Below, one piece after another: positions 34,057-43,948 of a DNA stretch of 64,000 bases. Source of the DNA: Humitalea rosea (GTDB lineage: Bacteria; Pseudomonadota; Alphaproteobacteria; Acetobacterales; Acetobacteraceae); contig NZ_QKYU01000019.1 of NCBI RefSeq assembly GCF_003253705.1, forward strand, positions 1-64,000. Direction: 5' to 3'. The stretch's first letter is position 1; the number at the start of each line of letters is the position of its first letter. The notes under the pieces are model-generated. The model searched no databases, was not told where the DNA came from, and saw only the letters and a list, made by a program, of their open reading frames with translations. Both the position numbers and the translations under genes were made by a program.

Positions 34057-34602
34057 CTACCAGCCGCGCGCCAGATCCCGCCGCCGGATCATCGCCACCA
34101 GCGGCAGGGACAGCGCGACCATCAGCGCCTTGCCGACGATCTGCCCGGCGAGGAAATCCAGGCTGCCGAAGGCGACGGTCAGGAAGATGACGCTGTCCAC
34201 CACCAGCCCGACCGCGCTGCTGGCGACGACCGCGAGGATCAGCCCGCGTTTTTGGAGGGGCGTGAACACCGCCATGTCGGCGGCCTCGCTGAACAGGAAG
34301 GCCAGCGCCGAGGCCATCACCAGCGCCGGCGGCGCCAGGGTCGCGGAGATCGCGGCCCCCACCAGCACCGCGAAGGCGCCGGCCCAGAGCCCCAGCCGGC
34401 GCTGCACCATATCCCGCAGCACCAGCGCCAGGCCCACCATCAGCACGCCCGAAGGCGCCATCAGACCCGGGGCGACCGGGATCAGGCAGGGCCCCTGCGG
34501 CACGCAGACGGTGCCGGCATTGCCGATCAGCCAGTTGGCGGCGGGGATGGTCAGGGCGAAGGCGGCGAGGAACAGCAGCCCCTCGGTGCGGCGTGTGATC
34601 AT
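34057..34602 (-). CDS. VUT family transporter, putative queuosine precursor importer (YhhQ-like)
   Basis: A 181-residue inner-membrane protein with about six hydrophobic helices. Family traits are [35 protein letters not shown] near 58-72 and [18 protein letters not shown] near 127-144. COG1738/VUT proteins import preQ0 and preQ1. The ATG at 34602 overlaps the queC TGA (ATGA), making it the last gene of the queuosine operon, which strongly supports precursor uptake. It could serve salvage in cells that also make preQ0. Confidence 0.88.
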   Translation of the reverse strand: MITRRTEGLLFLAAFALTIPAANWLIGNAGTVCVPQGPCLIPVAPGLMAPSGVLMVGLALVLRDMVQRRLGLWAGAFAVLVGAAISATLAPPALVMASALAFLFSEAADMAVFTPLQKRGLILAVVASSAVGLVVDSVIFLTVAFGSLDFLAGQIVGKALMVALSLPLVAMIRRRDLARGW

Positions 34603-35282
34603 ACAGGCGCGGATGCCACATATTGCGCCCAGCCGCGAGCCCGAAGGTCGCAAGCCGGGCATGTGCCGCAACCGAAGCCCCAGGGATGCCGGTGGGTGCG
34701 GTCGCCGAGGTAGCAGGAATGGCTCTCGGTATTGATCAGCGCGACCAGCGGCGCGCCGCCAAGTTCCTCCGCGAGCATCCAGGTCGCCGCCTTGTCCCGC
34801 CACATCAGCGGCGTGTGGATCACGAACCGCGCCTGCATCCCGAGGTTCAGCGTGACCTGCACCGATTTGATGGTGTCGTCGCGGCAGTCGGGGTAGCCGG
34901 AATAATCCGTCTCGCAGACGCCGGTGACGAGGTGGCGGATGCCCCGGCGCGCGGCCAAAGCGGCGGCGAGGGTGAGGAACAGGATGTTGCGGCCGGGGAC
35001 GAAGGTATTGGGCAGCCCATCCGCGCGCATGGCGATCGCGGCATCCTCGGTCAACGCGGAGCCGCCGATATCGGCCAGGGTCGGCACCGCCAGCGTGTGG
35101 TCGGGGCCAAGGCCGGGGCCGGCCATGCCGGCGCGCAGCGCGTCGCGGCAGGCCAGTTCCACCACATGGCGCTGGCCGTAGTCGAAGCCCAGCGTCTCGA
35201 CATGCTCGAACCGGTCGAGCGCCCAGGCCAGGCAGGTGGCGGAATCCTGGCCGCCGCTGAAGAGGACAAGCGCAGCCTTCAT
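34599..35282 (-). CDS. queC: 7-cyano-7-deazaguanine (preQ0) synthase QueC
   Basis: QueC turns 7-carboxy-7-deazaguanine into preQ0 with ATP and ammonia. The 227-residue protein starts [18 protein letters not shown], with the PP-loop SGGQDS near 9-14. The zinc site is in the C-terminal [22 protein letters not shown] region near 190-214. ATGA overlaps link it to queG upstream and the transporter downstream. QueD and QueE, which make its substrate, are not in the window. Confidence 0.96.
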   Translation of the reverse strand: MKAALVLFSGGQDSATCLAWALDRFEHVETLGFDYGQRHVVELACRDALRAGMAGPGLGPDHTLAVPTLADIGGSALTEDAAIAMRADGLPNTFVPGRNILFLTLAAALAARRGIRHLVTGVCETDYSGYPDCRDDTIKSVQVTLNLGMQARFVIHTPLMWRDKAATWMLAEELGGAPLVALINTESHSCYLGDRTHRHPWGFGCGTCPACDLRARGWAQYVASAPV

Positions 35283-36331
35283 CGTAACCGTTCCACCGCC
35301 CAGCGCGCAGCCTCCGCCACCACCGGGTCGGCATCCTCGCAGAGCGATTGTACCTGGGGCAAAAGAGCGGCGATGTCGCTATTGCCGATGGCGATGCAGA
35401 GATTACGGATGAATCTGTCCCTGCCGATGCGCTTGATGGGGCTACCACTGAACAATGCGCGGAACCCCGCATCATCCAGAGTAGCGAATTCGGCAAGCTT
35501 CGGCGCCGTAAGCGCCGCGCGCGGGGCGAATTCGGGCTCTGAATGGGCAGAGGCGAATTTGTTCCAGGGGCAGACCGCGAGGCAATCGTCGCAGCCATAG
35601 ATCCTGTTGCCCATCGCCGCCCGGAACTCCTCGGGAATCGGCCCGCGATGCTCGATGGTCAAATAGGAGATGCAGCGCCGCGCATCGAGCCGGTAGGGCG
35701 CGGGGAAGGCGTGTGTCGGGCAGATGTCGAGGCAGCGCGAGCAGGAGCCGCAATGATCCACCTCCGCCGCATCGGCGCCGAGGTCGAGCGTGGTGAAGAT
35801 CTCGCCGAGGAACAGCCAGGAGCCGTGCTCGCGGCTGACGAGGTTGGTGTGCTTGCCCTGCCAGCCGATGCCGGCGGTCTGGGCCAGCGGCTTCTCGGCG
35901 ACCGGGGCGGTATCGACGAACACCTTCAGATCCTGCGGGAAGGCGGCGATCATCCAGCGCGCCAGCGCCTTCAGCCGGCGCTTGAGCAGGTCATGGTAGT
36001 CGCGGCCCTGGGCATAGACGCTGATCGCGGCACGGTCGCGGGCCTGGAGCACCTCCAGCGGATCATGCTCCGGCCCGTAGTTGAGGCCGAGGCTGACCAC
36101 CGACACCGCCTCCGGCCACAGCGCCTGGGGATGGGCGCGCTGTTCGGCGCGATCCTCCAGCCAGCCCATCTGCCCATGCATCCCGGCGGCCAGGAAATCC
36201 GCCATGCGCGCCCGCACCTCAGGCCCCAGCGCGGCGCGGCAGAAGCCGACCGCGTCGAAGCCGAGGCGAAAAGCCTCGGCGCGGATAATATCCCGCTGGG
36301 CGGCGACGCCGCCCGGGTCAGCCGCGGCCAC
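35279..36331 (-). CDS. queG: epoxyqueuosine reductase QueG
   Basis: QueG makes queuosine from epoxyqueuosine in tRNA, using cobalamin and two [4Fe-4S] clusters. The 350-residue protein has FDAVGFCRA near the N-terminus, [14 protein letters not shown] near 135-150 with the catalytic Asp, and the ferredoxin-like cysteine sets [17 protein letters not shown] near 190 and [15 protein letters not shown] near 244. I start at the GTG at 36331, a 14-nt overlap with queF; an ATG at 36400 would overlap queF by 83 nt and adds an Arg/Pro-rich tail. A HEAT-like C-terminus ([23 protein letters not shown]) is typical. It overlaps queC by ATGA. Confidence 0.93.
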   Translation of the reverse strand: MAAADPGGVAAQRDIIRAEAFRLGFDAVGFCRAALGPEVRARMADFLAAGMHGQMGWLEDRAEQRAHPQALWPEAVSVVSLGLNYGPEHDPLEVLQARDRAAISVYAQGRDYHDLLKRRLKALARWMIAAFPQDLKVFVDTAPVAEKPLAQTAGIGWQGKHTNLVSREHGSWLFLGEIFTTLDLGADAAEVDHCGSCSRCLDICPTHAFPAPYRLDARRCISYLTIEHRGPIPEEFRAAMGNRIYGCDDCLAVCPWNKFASAHSEPEFAPRAALTAPKLAEFATLDDAGFRALFSGSPIKRIGRDRFIRNLCIAIGNSDIAALLPQVQSLCEDADPVVAEAARWAVERLR

Positions 36332-36785
36332 GGTAGGGGGCAACGCCCTGGTCGGGGATCCAGGCGCCCTCGGGCGGCGCGCCCGATTGCCAGAAGACAT
36401 CGATCGGCATGCCGCCGCGCGGATACCAATAGGCCCCGATCCGCAGCCAGACCGGCGTCAGCAGCGCCCCCACCCGGCGGGCGATGTCGAGCGTGCAGGC
36501 CTCGTGGAAGGAGCCATGGTTGCGGAAGGAGGAGAGGTGGAGCTTGAGGCTCTTGCTCTCCACCAGCCAGTCGCGCGGGATGTAGTCGAGCACGATATGC
36601 GCGAAATCCGGCTGGCCGGTCAGCGGGCAGAGGCTGGTGAATTCGGGTGCGACGAAGCGCACGACGTAATGCATGCCGGGATGCGGGTTGGGGACGCGTT
36701 CCAGCACCGGCACATCGGGATTGGCCGGCAGGCCGGACATGTGTCCAAGCTGGGTCAGGCCGCGGATATCGGTCGGCGTGCTCAT
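36318..36785 (-). CDS. queF: NADPH-dependent preQ1 synthase QueF (type I)
   Basis: QueF reduces the nitrile of preQ0 to the amine preQ1. The 155-residue length is that of the unimodular type. The catalytic Cys lies in [13 protein letters not shown] near 53, and the substrate/NADPH motif [21 protein letters not shown] is near 76-96. The start overlaps the tgt stop by ATGA, and the end overlaps queG. It is a textbook member. Confidence 0.96.
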   Translation of the reverse strand: MSTPTDIRGLTQLGHMSGLPANPDVPVLERVPNPHPGMHYVVRFVAPEFTSLCPLTGQPDFAHIVLDYIPRDWLVESKSLKLHLSSFRNHGSFHEACTLDIARRVGALLTPVWLRIGAYWYPRGGMPIDVFWQSGAPPEGAWIPDQGVAPYRGRG

Positions 36786-37903
36786 GCGATCGCTCTCTCC
36801 TGCCAGCCCGCGCGGATCGCCGCGGCTTCCTCTGTGAAGCGCCCGTCCAGGATGGCGGCGCGCAGCCGCCCCATCAGCGTCTGATAATACTGGATATTGT
36901 GCCAGGTGAGCAGCATCGGCCCCAGGATTTCATCGGCGCGGATCAGGTGATGGATATAGGCCCGGCTGTGTTTTTGACACGCGGGGCAAGGGCAGTCGGG
37001 GTCGAGCGGGGACAGGTCCTCGGCATGCCGCGCATTGCGCATGTTGAGCACGCCCCGGCTGGTATAGGCGCGCGCGGTGCGCCCCGACCGCGTCGGCAGC
37101 ACGCAGTCGAACATGTCGATGCCGCGCGCGACCGCCCCGATCAGGTCATCCGGCGTGCCGACGCCCATCAGATAGCGCGGCCGGTCGGCGGGCAGCAGCG
37201 GCACGGTCGCCTCCAGCACCCGGTACATCTCGGCCTGGCCCTCACCGACCGCGAGGCCGCCGATGGCATAGCCCTCGAAGCCGATCTCCGTCAGCGCCGC
37301 GACGCTCTCGGCCCGCAACGCGTTGAAGACGCCGCCCTGCACGATGCCGAACAGCCCGTAGCCGTCACGCGGGACAAAGGCCGCGCGGCAACGCGCCGCC
37401 CAGGCCATGGAGAGGCGCATGGAGGTCGCCGTCTGCGCCTCGGTGGCAGGGAAGGGGGTGCATTCGTCGAAGCACATGGTGACGTCGGCGCCCAGCAGAT
37501 GCTGGATCTCGATGCTGCGTTCCGGCGTCAGCCGATGGGCGCTGCCATCGATATGGCTGCGGAAGGTGACGCCATCGGCATCCATCTTCCGCAGGCCGGA
37601 CAGCGACATCACCTGGAAGCCGCCGGAATCGGTCAGGATCGGCCCATGCCAATCGGCCATGCGATGCAGCCCGCCAAGGCGCGCGACCCGCTCCGCCCCC
37701 GGCCGCAGCATGAGATGATAGGTATTGCCGAGGATCATCCGCGCGCCGGTCGCGCGCACGGAATCGGCCGTCATCGCCTTCACCGTGCCGGCGGTGCCGA
37801 CCGGCATGAACACCGGCGTCGGCACCGTCCCATGGGCTGTGCGTAAAACCCCCGCGCGGGCACCGCCATCCGTGCCGGCGGCGGTCCAGCGCAGCGCGCT
37901 CAT
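36782..37903 (-). CDS. tgt: queuine tRNA-ribosyltransferase (bacterial Tgt)
   Basis: Tgt swaps guanine at position 34 of GUN-anticodon tRNAs for preQ1. The 373-residue protein starts [13 protein letters not shown], overlapping queA by ATGA. Active-site motifs are [16 protein letters not shown] (Asp near 90), [22 protein letters not shown] near 228, the [16 protein letters not shown] motif, [14 protein letters not shown] (the second Asp precedes it), and the zinc site [17 protein letters not shown] near 316. All expected residues are present. Confidence 0.96.
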   Translation of the reverse strand: MSALRWTAAGTDGGARAGVLRTAHGTVPTPVFMPVGTAGTVKAMTADSVRATGARMILGNTYHLMLRPGAERVARLGGLHRMADWHGPILTDSGGFQVMSLSGLRKMDADGVTFRSHIDGSAHRLTPERSIEIQHLLGADVTMCFDECTPFPATEAQTATSMRLSMAWAARCRAAFVPRDGYGLFGIVQGGVFNALRAESVAALTEIGFEGYAIGGLAVGEGQAEMYRVLEATVPLLPADRPRYLMGVGTPDDLIGAVARGIDMFDCVLPTRSGRTARAYTSRGVLNMRNARHAEDLSPLDPDCPCPACQKHSRAYIHHLIRADEILGPMLLTWHNIQYYQTLMGRLRAAILDGRFTEEAAAIRAGWQERAIA

Positions 37904-38973
37904 GCCCGCCACATCAGGCTGCCGTCGCCATAGGAATAGAAGCGGTATCCCTCGGCGATGGCATGGGCATAGGCCGACTTCACCGCCTCGGTGCCGGCAA
38001 AGGCGCAGACCAGCATGAACAGCGTCGATTTCGGCAAATGGAAATTGGTCACCAGCCCATCCGTCACACGGAACCGGAACCCCGGCAGGATGAAGATATC
38101 GGTCAGCCCGCGGAAGGGCGCCACGGTGCCATCCTCGCGCGCGGCGGATTCCAGCAGCCGCAGCGCGGTGGTGCCGACCGCGATCACCCGTTTGGCGGCG
38201 TTGATGGTGGCGGCCGCCGCCTCGGTGATCTCGCCCCATTCGGCGTGGATGCGGTGCTCGCGCGGGTCCTCGGCCCGCATGGGCAGGAAGGTGCCGGCGC
38301 CGACATGCAGCGTCACCGTGGCGCGCGTGACCCCGCGCGCATCCAGCGCCGCCAGCAGCCGTTCCGAAAAATGCAGGCTGGCGGTGGGGGCGGCGACCGC
38401 GCCGGGGGTGCGGGCGAAGATGGTCTGGTAGTCGGTCGCATCCTCCGGCCGGGGGCCATCGGGGCGGGGGATATAGGGCGGCAGCGGGATTTCGCCGGCG
38501 ACCTCCAGCGCGCGCGCAAGGGCGCCCTGGTCGGGGCCGAAATCCAGCCGCACGGCGCCATCCTCGGGCGCCTCCAGCACCCGGGCGGTGCAGTTCTCGG
38601 CGCCCTCGATGGCGATGATGTCCTCGGCATGCAGCCGGCGGGCATTGCGCACCAGCGCATGCCAGATGCCGCCGCCCTCGTTGCGGTTCAGCAGCAGCCC
38701 GACCCGGGCCTCGCCCCGGCGGGCGGTGAGGCGCGCGGGGATCACCTGCGTGTCGTTCACCACCAGCACATCGCCAGGTTCCAGCAGATCGGGCAGGTCC
38801 AGCATCCGGTGGTCGGCGATCGCGCCGTCACGCAGCACGAGCAGCCGCGCCATGTCGCGCGGCCGGGCGGGTTCCTGGGCGATAAGGGCCTCGGGCAGGC
38901 AAAAATCGAAATCGGAGGTATGCACCCGGGGGCGGGTAGCCGGGTCCGGCCCCCCCTGCAACCATCCCGTCAT
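37900..38973 (-). CDS. queA: S-adenosylmethionine:tRNA ribosyltransferase-isomerase QueA
   Basis: QueA transfers and rearranges the AdoMet ribosyl group onto preQ1-tRNA to give epoxyqueuosine. The 357-residue protein carries [21 protein letters not shown], the [14 protein letters not shown] motif near 67-80, [21 protein letters not shown] near 228, and [25 protein letters not shown] near 302. ATG 38973 is listed; a GTG at 38925 (VHTSDFDF) better matches the family's usual N-terminus. It is the first gene of the operon. The 58-bp gap upstream also faces the phosphoesterase gene; I see no preQ1 riboswitch fold there. Confidence 0.95.
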   Translation of the reverse strand: MTGWLQGGPDPATRPRVHTSDFDFCLPEALIAQEPARPRDMARLLVLRDGAIADHRMLDLPDLLEPGDVLVVNDTQVIPARLTARRGEARVGLLLNRNEGGGIWHALVRNARRLHAEDIIAIEGAENCTARVLEAPEDGAVRLDFGPDQGALARALEVAGEIPLPPYIPRPDGPRPEDATDYQTIFARTPGAVAAPTASLHFSERLLAALDARGVTRATVTLHVGAGTFLPMRAEDPREHRIHAEWGEITEAAAATINAAKRVIAVGTTALRLLESAAREDGTVAPFRGLTDIFILPGFRFRVTDGLVTNFHLPKSTLFMLVCAFAGTEAVKSAYAHAIAEGYRFYSYGDGSLMWRA

Positions 38974-39031
38974 GCACAGCCCCGTGGCGATGCGCTAGTG
39001 TCATACGGTTTTCGAAAGGAAGGGGCCCTCC

Positions 39032-40033
39032 ATGCGACGCCTGCTGCTGCTGCTTGTCTTGCTCGCCCCCCAACTCGCCCCGCTGCCGGCCCAGGCCGAG
39101 CGCTTCAATTTCGTCGCCTTTGGCGACATGCCCTATTGCATCCCCTCCGCCCCCGATCGGTGCGATGCCGAGATCGGCCGCGTCGCCCGGCTGATGGGCA
39201 TCATCAACACGGCGGTGCCGGATTTCTCCCTATTCCTGGGCGATACCAAGGGGGGCTCGGAGATCTGCACCGATGAGCGGCTGCTGCGCGCCATCTCCTG
39301 GATGGGGCTGTTGCAGGCGCCCCTGGTCTATACTGTCGGCGACAATGAATGGACCGATTGCTGGCAGAACCGCGCCGGGCGCTACGACCAGATGGAGCGC
39401 CTGGCCCTGGTGCGGGACCGCTTCTTCCCCGACGACCAGAGCCTCGGCCGCCGCACCATGACCTTGACGCGCCAGGCGGATGTGGACCCCGCCCACCCGA
39501 TCTATGTCGAGAACGCGCGCTGGGAGCATGGCGGCGTCGTCTTCGTCACCGCGCATATCCCGGGCAGCAACAACAACCTCCAGGACGATCCGCGCCCGGG
39601 GTCGCGCATCATCCCGCCGCCGGGGGCGCGGGCCGAATACGCGGCGCGCAATGCCGCCAACCTCGCCTGGATCGGCGCCGCCTTCGACCGCGCCGAGGCG
39701 GCCAATGCCCGCGCCTTGGTGCTCGGCATCCAGGCCGACATGTTCTACCCGCAGCGCTGCGGCCGCGGCACCCGCACCGGCTTCGAGGACACCATCACCT
39801 TGCTGCGGGAGCGCACCAACCGCTTCGACCGCCCGGTGCTGCTGCTGAACGGCGACAGCCACTTCTTCCTGGAGGATCACCCGATCCCCGAGGCGCCGAA
39901 GCTGCACCGCATGATGGTGCCCGGCGAGCAGGATGTCCGCGCCGTGCGGGTCTCGGTCGATACCGAGGCCGCCGATCCCTTCAGCTTCCTGCCGATCGGC
40001 GTGCCCGACCACGTGGCCCCGCCGAGTTGCTGA
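39032..40033 (+). CDS. secreted calcineurin-like phosphoesterase family protein
   Basis: A 333-residue predicted periplasmic protein. Signal MRRLLLLLVLLAPQLAPLPAQA is clear. The metallophosphoesterase pattern is recognisable: FGDMPYC near 31, LFLGDTKGG near 67, VGDNEWTDC near 99 (variant of GNHE), VTAHIPG near 170 and LNGDSHFFLED near 274. The variant metal motifs suggest an uncommon subgroup; the substrate may be a nucleotide, phosphate ester or phosphodiester. A hairpin (CCGGGTCT / AGACCCGG, 40038-40071) follows the gene. Promoter and SD (GGAAGGGG) lie within the 58 bp upstream. Confidence 0.8.
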   Translation: MRRLLLLLVLLAPQLAPLPAQAERFNFVAFGDMPYCIPSAPDRCDAEIGRVARLMGIINTAVPDFSLFLGDTKGGSEICTDERLLRAISWMGLLQAPLVYTVGDNEWTDCWQNRAGRYDQMERLALVRDRFFPDDQSLGRRTMTLTRQADVDPAHPIYVENARWEHGGVVFVTAHIPGSNNNLQDDPRPGSRIIPPPGARAEYAARNAANLAWIGAAFDRAEAANARALVLGIQADMFYPQRCGRGTRTGFEDTITLLRERTNRFDRPVLLLNGDSHFFLEDHPIPEAPKLHRMMVPGEQDVRAVRVSVDTEAADPFSFLPIGVPDHVAPPSC

Positions 40034-40037
40034 GCCG

Positions 40038-40071
40038 CCGGGTCTTCTGCACAAGCAAGCGGCAGACCCGG
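40038..40071. terminator. hairpin after the phosphoesterase gene
   Basis: CCGGGTCT (40038-40045) and AGACCCGG (40064-40071) form a perfect 8-bp stem, which can be lengthened by TCTGC/GCAGA pairing with a bulge. It lies 4 bp after the phosphoesterase stop. No T-run follows, so it may be an intrinsic-like or Rho-associated terminator. The rest of the 187-bp gap up to 40220 shows nothing else I can name. Confidence 0.5.
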
Positions 40072-40220
40072 TCGCCCGCCCGTCAGACCGGCCAGGTCAC
40101 CCCTTTCCCCGCCTGCCCATCCCCTCCAGGATGAGCGTGACGTGACATGGGGTGACCAGCAGGCCGATCCGTCTCAAGCCGATCGATCCGTCGCCCCCGA
40201 TTTGGACGGATGTGCCGCTT

Positions 40221-42260
40221 ATGACTCAACGACCCGTCCGCATTGCCATCGACATCGGCGGGACGTTCACGGATCTGATGCTGCTGGACGCGCGGGACCC
40301 GGTCCCCCGCGCCTGGAAGACGCCGACCACGCCGGAGGACCCTTCCATCGGCCTGCTGCGCGGCATCGGCGAGGCCGCCGAGCGCTTCGGCTTTGCCCTC
40401 TCCGATATCGGGCTGCTGCTGCATGGCACCACCATCGCGACCAATGCGGTGCTGGAGCGCAAGCTCGCCTATGGCGCGCTGATCACCACGGCGGGGTTTT
40501 CCGATGTGCTGGAGATCGGCCGCCATGCCCGGCGTGACATCTACGGCCTGTCCCCCGCCGCCTTCCCGACGCTGATCCCGCGCGACCGCCGCTTCGGCAT
40601 CAGGGAGCGGCTGCGCGCCGATGGCAGCGTGGAACTGCCGCTGAACGAGGCCGGGCTGCCCGCCATCCTGGCCGCGCTCGACGGGGTGGAGGCGGTGGCG
40701 ATCTGCCTGCTCCATGCCTATGCCAATCCCGCGCATGAACGGCGGCTGGCCGCGCTGATTGCCCGGATGCGGCCGGATCTGGCGCTTTCCCTCTCCTGCG
40801 ACGTCTCGCCGGAGATGCGCGAATACGAGCGCACCAGCACCACGGTGCTGAACGCGCTGCTGGTGCCGGTGGTGAAATCCTATCTGGACCGGCTGGCGGC
40901 GCGGCTGGCCGAGGCGGGCTTCACCCCCTCCGTCTTCATGGTGCAGTCCAATGGCGGCGTCTGTTCGCTGGCGGTGGCCGCGGCGCAGCCGGCGCGGCTG
41001 CTGCTCTCCGGCCCCTCGGGCGGGGCGCTGGCGGCGGGGCGGCTCGCGGGATTGCTGGACCGGCCGGACATGGTCGCCGTCGATATGGGCGGCACCTCCT
41101 ATGACGTCTCGGTGGTGCAGGGCGGTCGCGTCGGCATGGTGACGCAGGGCGAGATCGACCGCCTGCCCGTGCGCCTGCCGATGGTGGAGATGCGCAGCAT
41201 CGGCGCCGGTGGCGGCTCCATCGCCTCGGTCGATGCCGGGGGTAGGCTCACCGTGGGGCCGCGCAGCGCCGGCAGCCGGCCAGGGCCAGTGGCCTATGGC
41301 CGCGGCGGCACCGAGCCCACGGTGACCGACGCCAATCTGGTGCTCGGCCGGCTCGATCCGGAGTTCTTCCTGGGCGGGGCCATGGCGCTGGACATGGCGG
41401 CCGCGCGGGCGGCGATGACCGATCGCGTCGGCGCCCCGCTCGGGCTCGGCGCGGAACAGGCGGCGGCCGGGGTGCTGGCGGTGGTCAATGCGACGCTCGC
41501 CGCCGCCGTGCGGCTCTCGCTGTTCGAGAAGGGGCTGGACCCGCGCGCCTTCACCTTGCTGACCTTCGGCGGCGCCGGCGGGCTGCATGCGATCGAGGTC
41601 GCCGAGGAGATGGGCATCACCGAGGTGGTGTTCCCGGCCGAACCCGGCACGCTCTCCGCCTTCGGCATCCTCTACAGCGATCTGATGCAGGATTTTTCCC
41701 GCGCCCGGCTGCTGCCCGCCATCCCGGCCAGCGAGCCTGCGATCGAGGAGGCGCTGGCCGGCCTTCGCGCCCAGGCCGATGCGGCGCTCGCCGCCGACCG
41801 CATCCCGCCGGAGGATCGCGGCATCACCTTCGCGGCCGACATGCGTTATCGCGGCCAAGCCTTCGAGCTGCTGATCCCCTGGCCCGAGGGCACCGACCTC
41901 GCCGGGCTGGTCGAGGGCTTCCACACCATGCACCGCCAGCGTTTTTCCTATGCCAATGAGGGCGATGCGGTGGATATCGTCACCCTGCGCGCCACCGCGA
42001 CGGGCCGGCTCCAAAAACCCGAGGAACGCGCCGCCGCCCCCGCCGGCGGGACCCCCCAGAAGGCGACGCGGCGCTGCTTCACCGCCGGCGCCTGGGCCGA
42101 TGTGCCGGTCTGGCAGCGCGATGCGCTGACCGCCGCCGACACCATCACCGGCCCGGCCATCCTGGAGGAAGCCTTCTCCACCCATTGGATCGGCCCCGGC
42201 TGGACCGCGCGCACCGGCCCCGCCGGCGCGCTGATCGCCCGCAAGGGAGAAAGCGCATGA
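40221..42260 (+). CDS. hyuA: hydantoinase/oxoprolinase family protein, subunit A
   Basis: A 679-residue ATP-grasp-like actin-fold protein of the hydantoinase A/oxoprolinase family. The ATG at 40221 gives MTQRPVRIAIDIGGTFTDLML, the conserved phosphate-1 motif. LLHGTTIATNAVLERK near 75, VDMGGTSYDVSVV near 285 and IGAGGGSIASVDAGGRL near 325 are diagnostic. These enzymes cleave N-methylhydantoins or 5-oxoproline with ATP, or carboxylate ketones, together with a B subunit, which is the next gene (ATGA overlap). It works in the cytosol. An earlier GTG (40152) has no SD and gives a non-family N-terminus. Confidence 0.9.
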   Translation: MTQRPVRIAIDIGGTFTDLMLLDARDPVPRAWKTPTTPEDPSIGLLRGIGEAAERFGFALSDIGLLLHGTTIATNAVLERKLAYGALITTAGFSDVLEIGRHARRDIYGLSPAAFPTLIPRDRRFGIRERLRADGSVELPLNEAGLPAILAALDGVEAVAICLLHAYANPAHERRLAALIARMRPDLALSLSCDVSPEMREYERTSTTVLNALLVPVVKSYLDRLAARLAEAGFTPSVFMVQSNGGVCSLAVAAAQPARLLLSGPSGGALAAGRLAGLLDRPDMVAVDMGGTSYDVSVVQGGRVGMVTQGEIDRLPVRLPMVEMRSIGAGGGSIASVDAGGRLTVGPRSAGSRPGPVAYGRGGTEPTVTDANLVLGRLDPEFFLGGAMALDMAAARAAMTDRVGAPLGLGAEQAAAGVLAVVNATLAAAVRLSLFEKGLDPRAFTLLTFGGAGGLHAIEVAEEMGITEVVFPAEPGTLSAFGILYSDLMQDFSRARLLPAIPASEPAIEEALAGLRAQADAALAADRIPPEDRGITFAADMRYRGQAFELLIPWPEGTDLAGLVEGFHTMHRQRFSYANEGDAVDIVTLRATATGRLQKPEERAAAPAGGTPQKATRRCFTAGAWADVPVWQRDALTAADTITGPAILEEAFSTHWIGPGWTARTGPAGALIARKGESA

Positions 42261-43906
42261 CCTTGAACCCGATCGACATCGAGATCATCCGCAACGCGCT
42301 TTCGGCCGCCGCGGCGGAGATGGACGTCACCATCTGGCGCACCAGCCGCAGCACCATCGTGCGGGAACTGCTCGACTACTCGACGGCGGTCTTCGATGCG
42401 GAGGGCTACAATGTCGCCCAATCCGCGCGCATCCCGCAGCATCTGAACAGCATGGGCCACGCGCTGCGGGCGCTGCTGGAACACCATGTCACGGCCGAGG
42501 ACTGGGCCGAGGATGATGTGGTCTGCACCAACGATCCCTATTCCGGGGCGCAGCACCTCAACGACATCCTGGTGTTCCGCCCGGTGTTCTTCGAGGGGCG
42601 GCGCGTCGCCTATGTCGGGGCACTTGCGCATCACATCGACGTCGGCGGCATGGCGCCCGGCTCCTATGCCGCGACGGCGACGGAGCTGTTCCAGGAAGGC
42701 TGCCGCATCCCGCCGATGAAGCTGATCGAGGGCGGCCGGCTCAACAAGCAGGTCTGGGCCATGCTCGGCGCCAATGTGCGCAAGCCCGACCTCATGCTCG
42801 GCGATCTGCAATCGCAGCTGGCCAGCTTGAATGTGGGGGCGGCCGCGATCATCCGCCTCGCCACCCGCTTCGGCGCCGAGGCGTTGATCGCCGCCCAGAC
42901 CCGGCTGCTGGACATGAGCGAGGCGCAGATGCGCGCGGCCCTCGCGGCCATGCCCGATGGCACCTATGAATTCGAGGATTTCCTCGATGAGGATGGCGTC
43001 TCCGGCACGCCGGTGCGGCTGCATGCGGCGCTGACCATCGCGGGGGATACCGCCACCGTCGATCTCTCCGGCTGCGCGCCGCAGCAGGCGGGGCCGGTGA
43101 ACTGCACCATCGGGATGAGCGCCTGCGCCGTGTTCTACGCGCTGATGGCCGCGACCGACACCGACCTGTTCCCCAATGCCGGCTGCTACCGCCCGGTGAG
43201 CATCGTGGCCCCGCTCGGCAGCGTGGTGAATTGCCGCTTCCCGGCACCGGTCGCGCATCGCGTCTCGATCACCCATCGCCTGGCCAATGTGCTGTTCGGC
43301 GCGCTGCACCAGGCGGTGCCGGACCGGATTCCGGCGGCCTATTACGGCGGCTCCTATGTCGCCTCGATCCAGACCGTGGATGCGGGCCACCATCGCGAGG
43401 TGCTGGTCGAGATCGAGATCGGCGGCGTCGGCGCCTCGCCGCGGGCCGATGGCGCCTCGGCCTTCTCGGCGGGGATGCACAACAACGCCAATATCCCGGT
43501 GGAGATGATCGAGGCGACGATGCCGCTCTCGATCACCCGCTATGCGCTGCTGCCCGATTCGGGCGGGGCGGGGCGGTTTCGCGGCGGCCTCGGGCTGCTG
43601 CGCGAATGGCGGGTGGACTCCCCGACGGCAAGTTTCGGCGCGAATATGGAGCGGTTCCGCTTCGCGCCCTTCGGCCTCGCGGGCGGCGGCGCCGGCAGCC
43701 TGGGGCGGCTGACCCTGATCCGTGACGGGGTGGAAACCCCGCTGCCGCCCAAATCCGACGGCAACCGGCTGCGGCGTGGCGATGTGGTGCGGCTGGAAAC
43801 CAGCGGCGGCGGCGGCTTCGGCGACCCCCGCGCCCGCGAGCCCGGCGCGCTGGCGCGCGACCTGCGGGAGGGTGTGGTGACCGCCCCCGGGGTTTACGGC
43901 GGCTGA
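42257..43906 (+). CDS. hyuB: hydantoinase/oxoprolinase family protein, subunit B
   Basis: A 549-residue HyuB protein. Family segments are MTLNPIDIEIIRNALSAAAAEM, DAEGYNVAQSARIPQHLNSMG, VVCTNDPYSGAQHLNDI near 93-109, VGALAHHIDVGGMAPGS near 122, and SGGAGRFRGGLGLLREW near 438. It pairs with HyuA to form the ATP-dependent amidohydrolase or carboxylase. The start overlaps the hyuA stop by ATGA. Which ring or ketone is processed is open. Confidence 0.93.
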   Translation: MTLNPIDIEIIRNALSAAAAEMDVTIWRTSRSTIVRELLDYSTAVFDAEGYNVAQSARIPQHLNSMGHALRALLEHHVTAEDWAEDDVVCTNDPYSGAQHLNDILVFRPVFFEGRRVAYVGALAHHIDVGGMAPGSYAATATELFQEGCRIPPMKLIEGGRLNKQVWAMLGANVRKPDLMLGDLQSQLASLNVGAAAIIRLATRFGAEALIAAQTRLLDMSEAQMRAALAAMPDGTYEFEDFLDEDGVSGTPVRLHAALTIAGDTATVDLSGCAPQQAGPVNCTIGMSACAVFYALMAATDTDLFPNAGCYRPVSIVAPLGSVVNCRFPAPVAHRVSITHRLANVLFGALHQAVPDRIPAAYYGGSYVASIQTVDAGHHREVLVEIEIGGVGASPRADGASAFSAGMHNNANIPVEMIEATMPLSITRYALLPDSGGAGRFRGGLGLLREWRVDSPTASFGANMERFRFAPFGLAGGGAGSLGRLTLIRDGVETPLPPKSDGNRLRRGDVVRLETSGGGGFGDPRAREPGALARDLREGVVTAPGVYGG

Positions 43907-43948
43907 CCCAGGGGCCACCCTCCGCCGGTCTTTTTCGGGAGGAAATTC

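Noticed and set aside
38974-39031. preQ1 riboswitch upstream of queA
   Set aside because: The 58-bp gap has no pseudoknot-compatible hairpin plus A-rich tail and is shared with a divergent gene.
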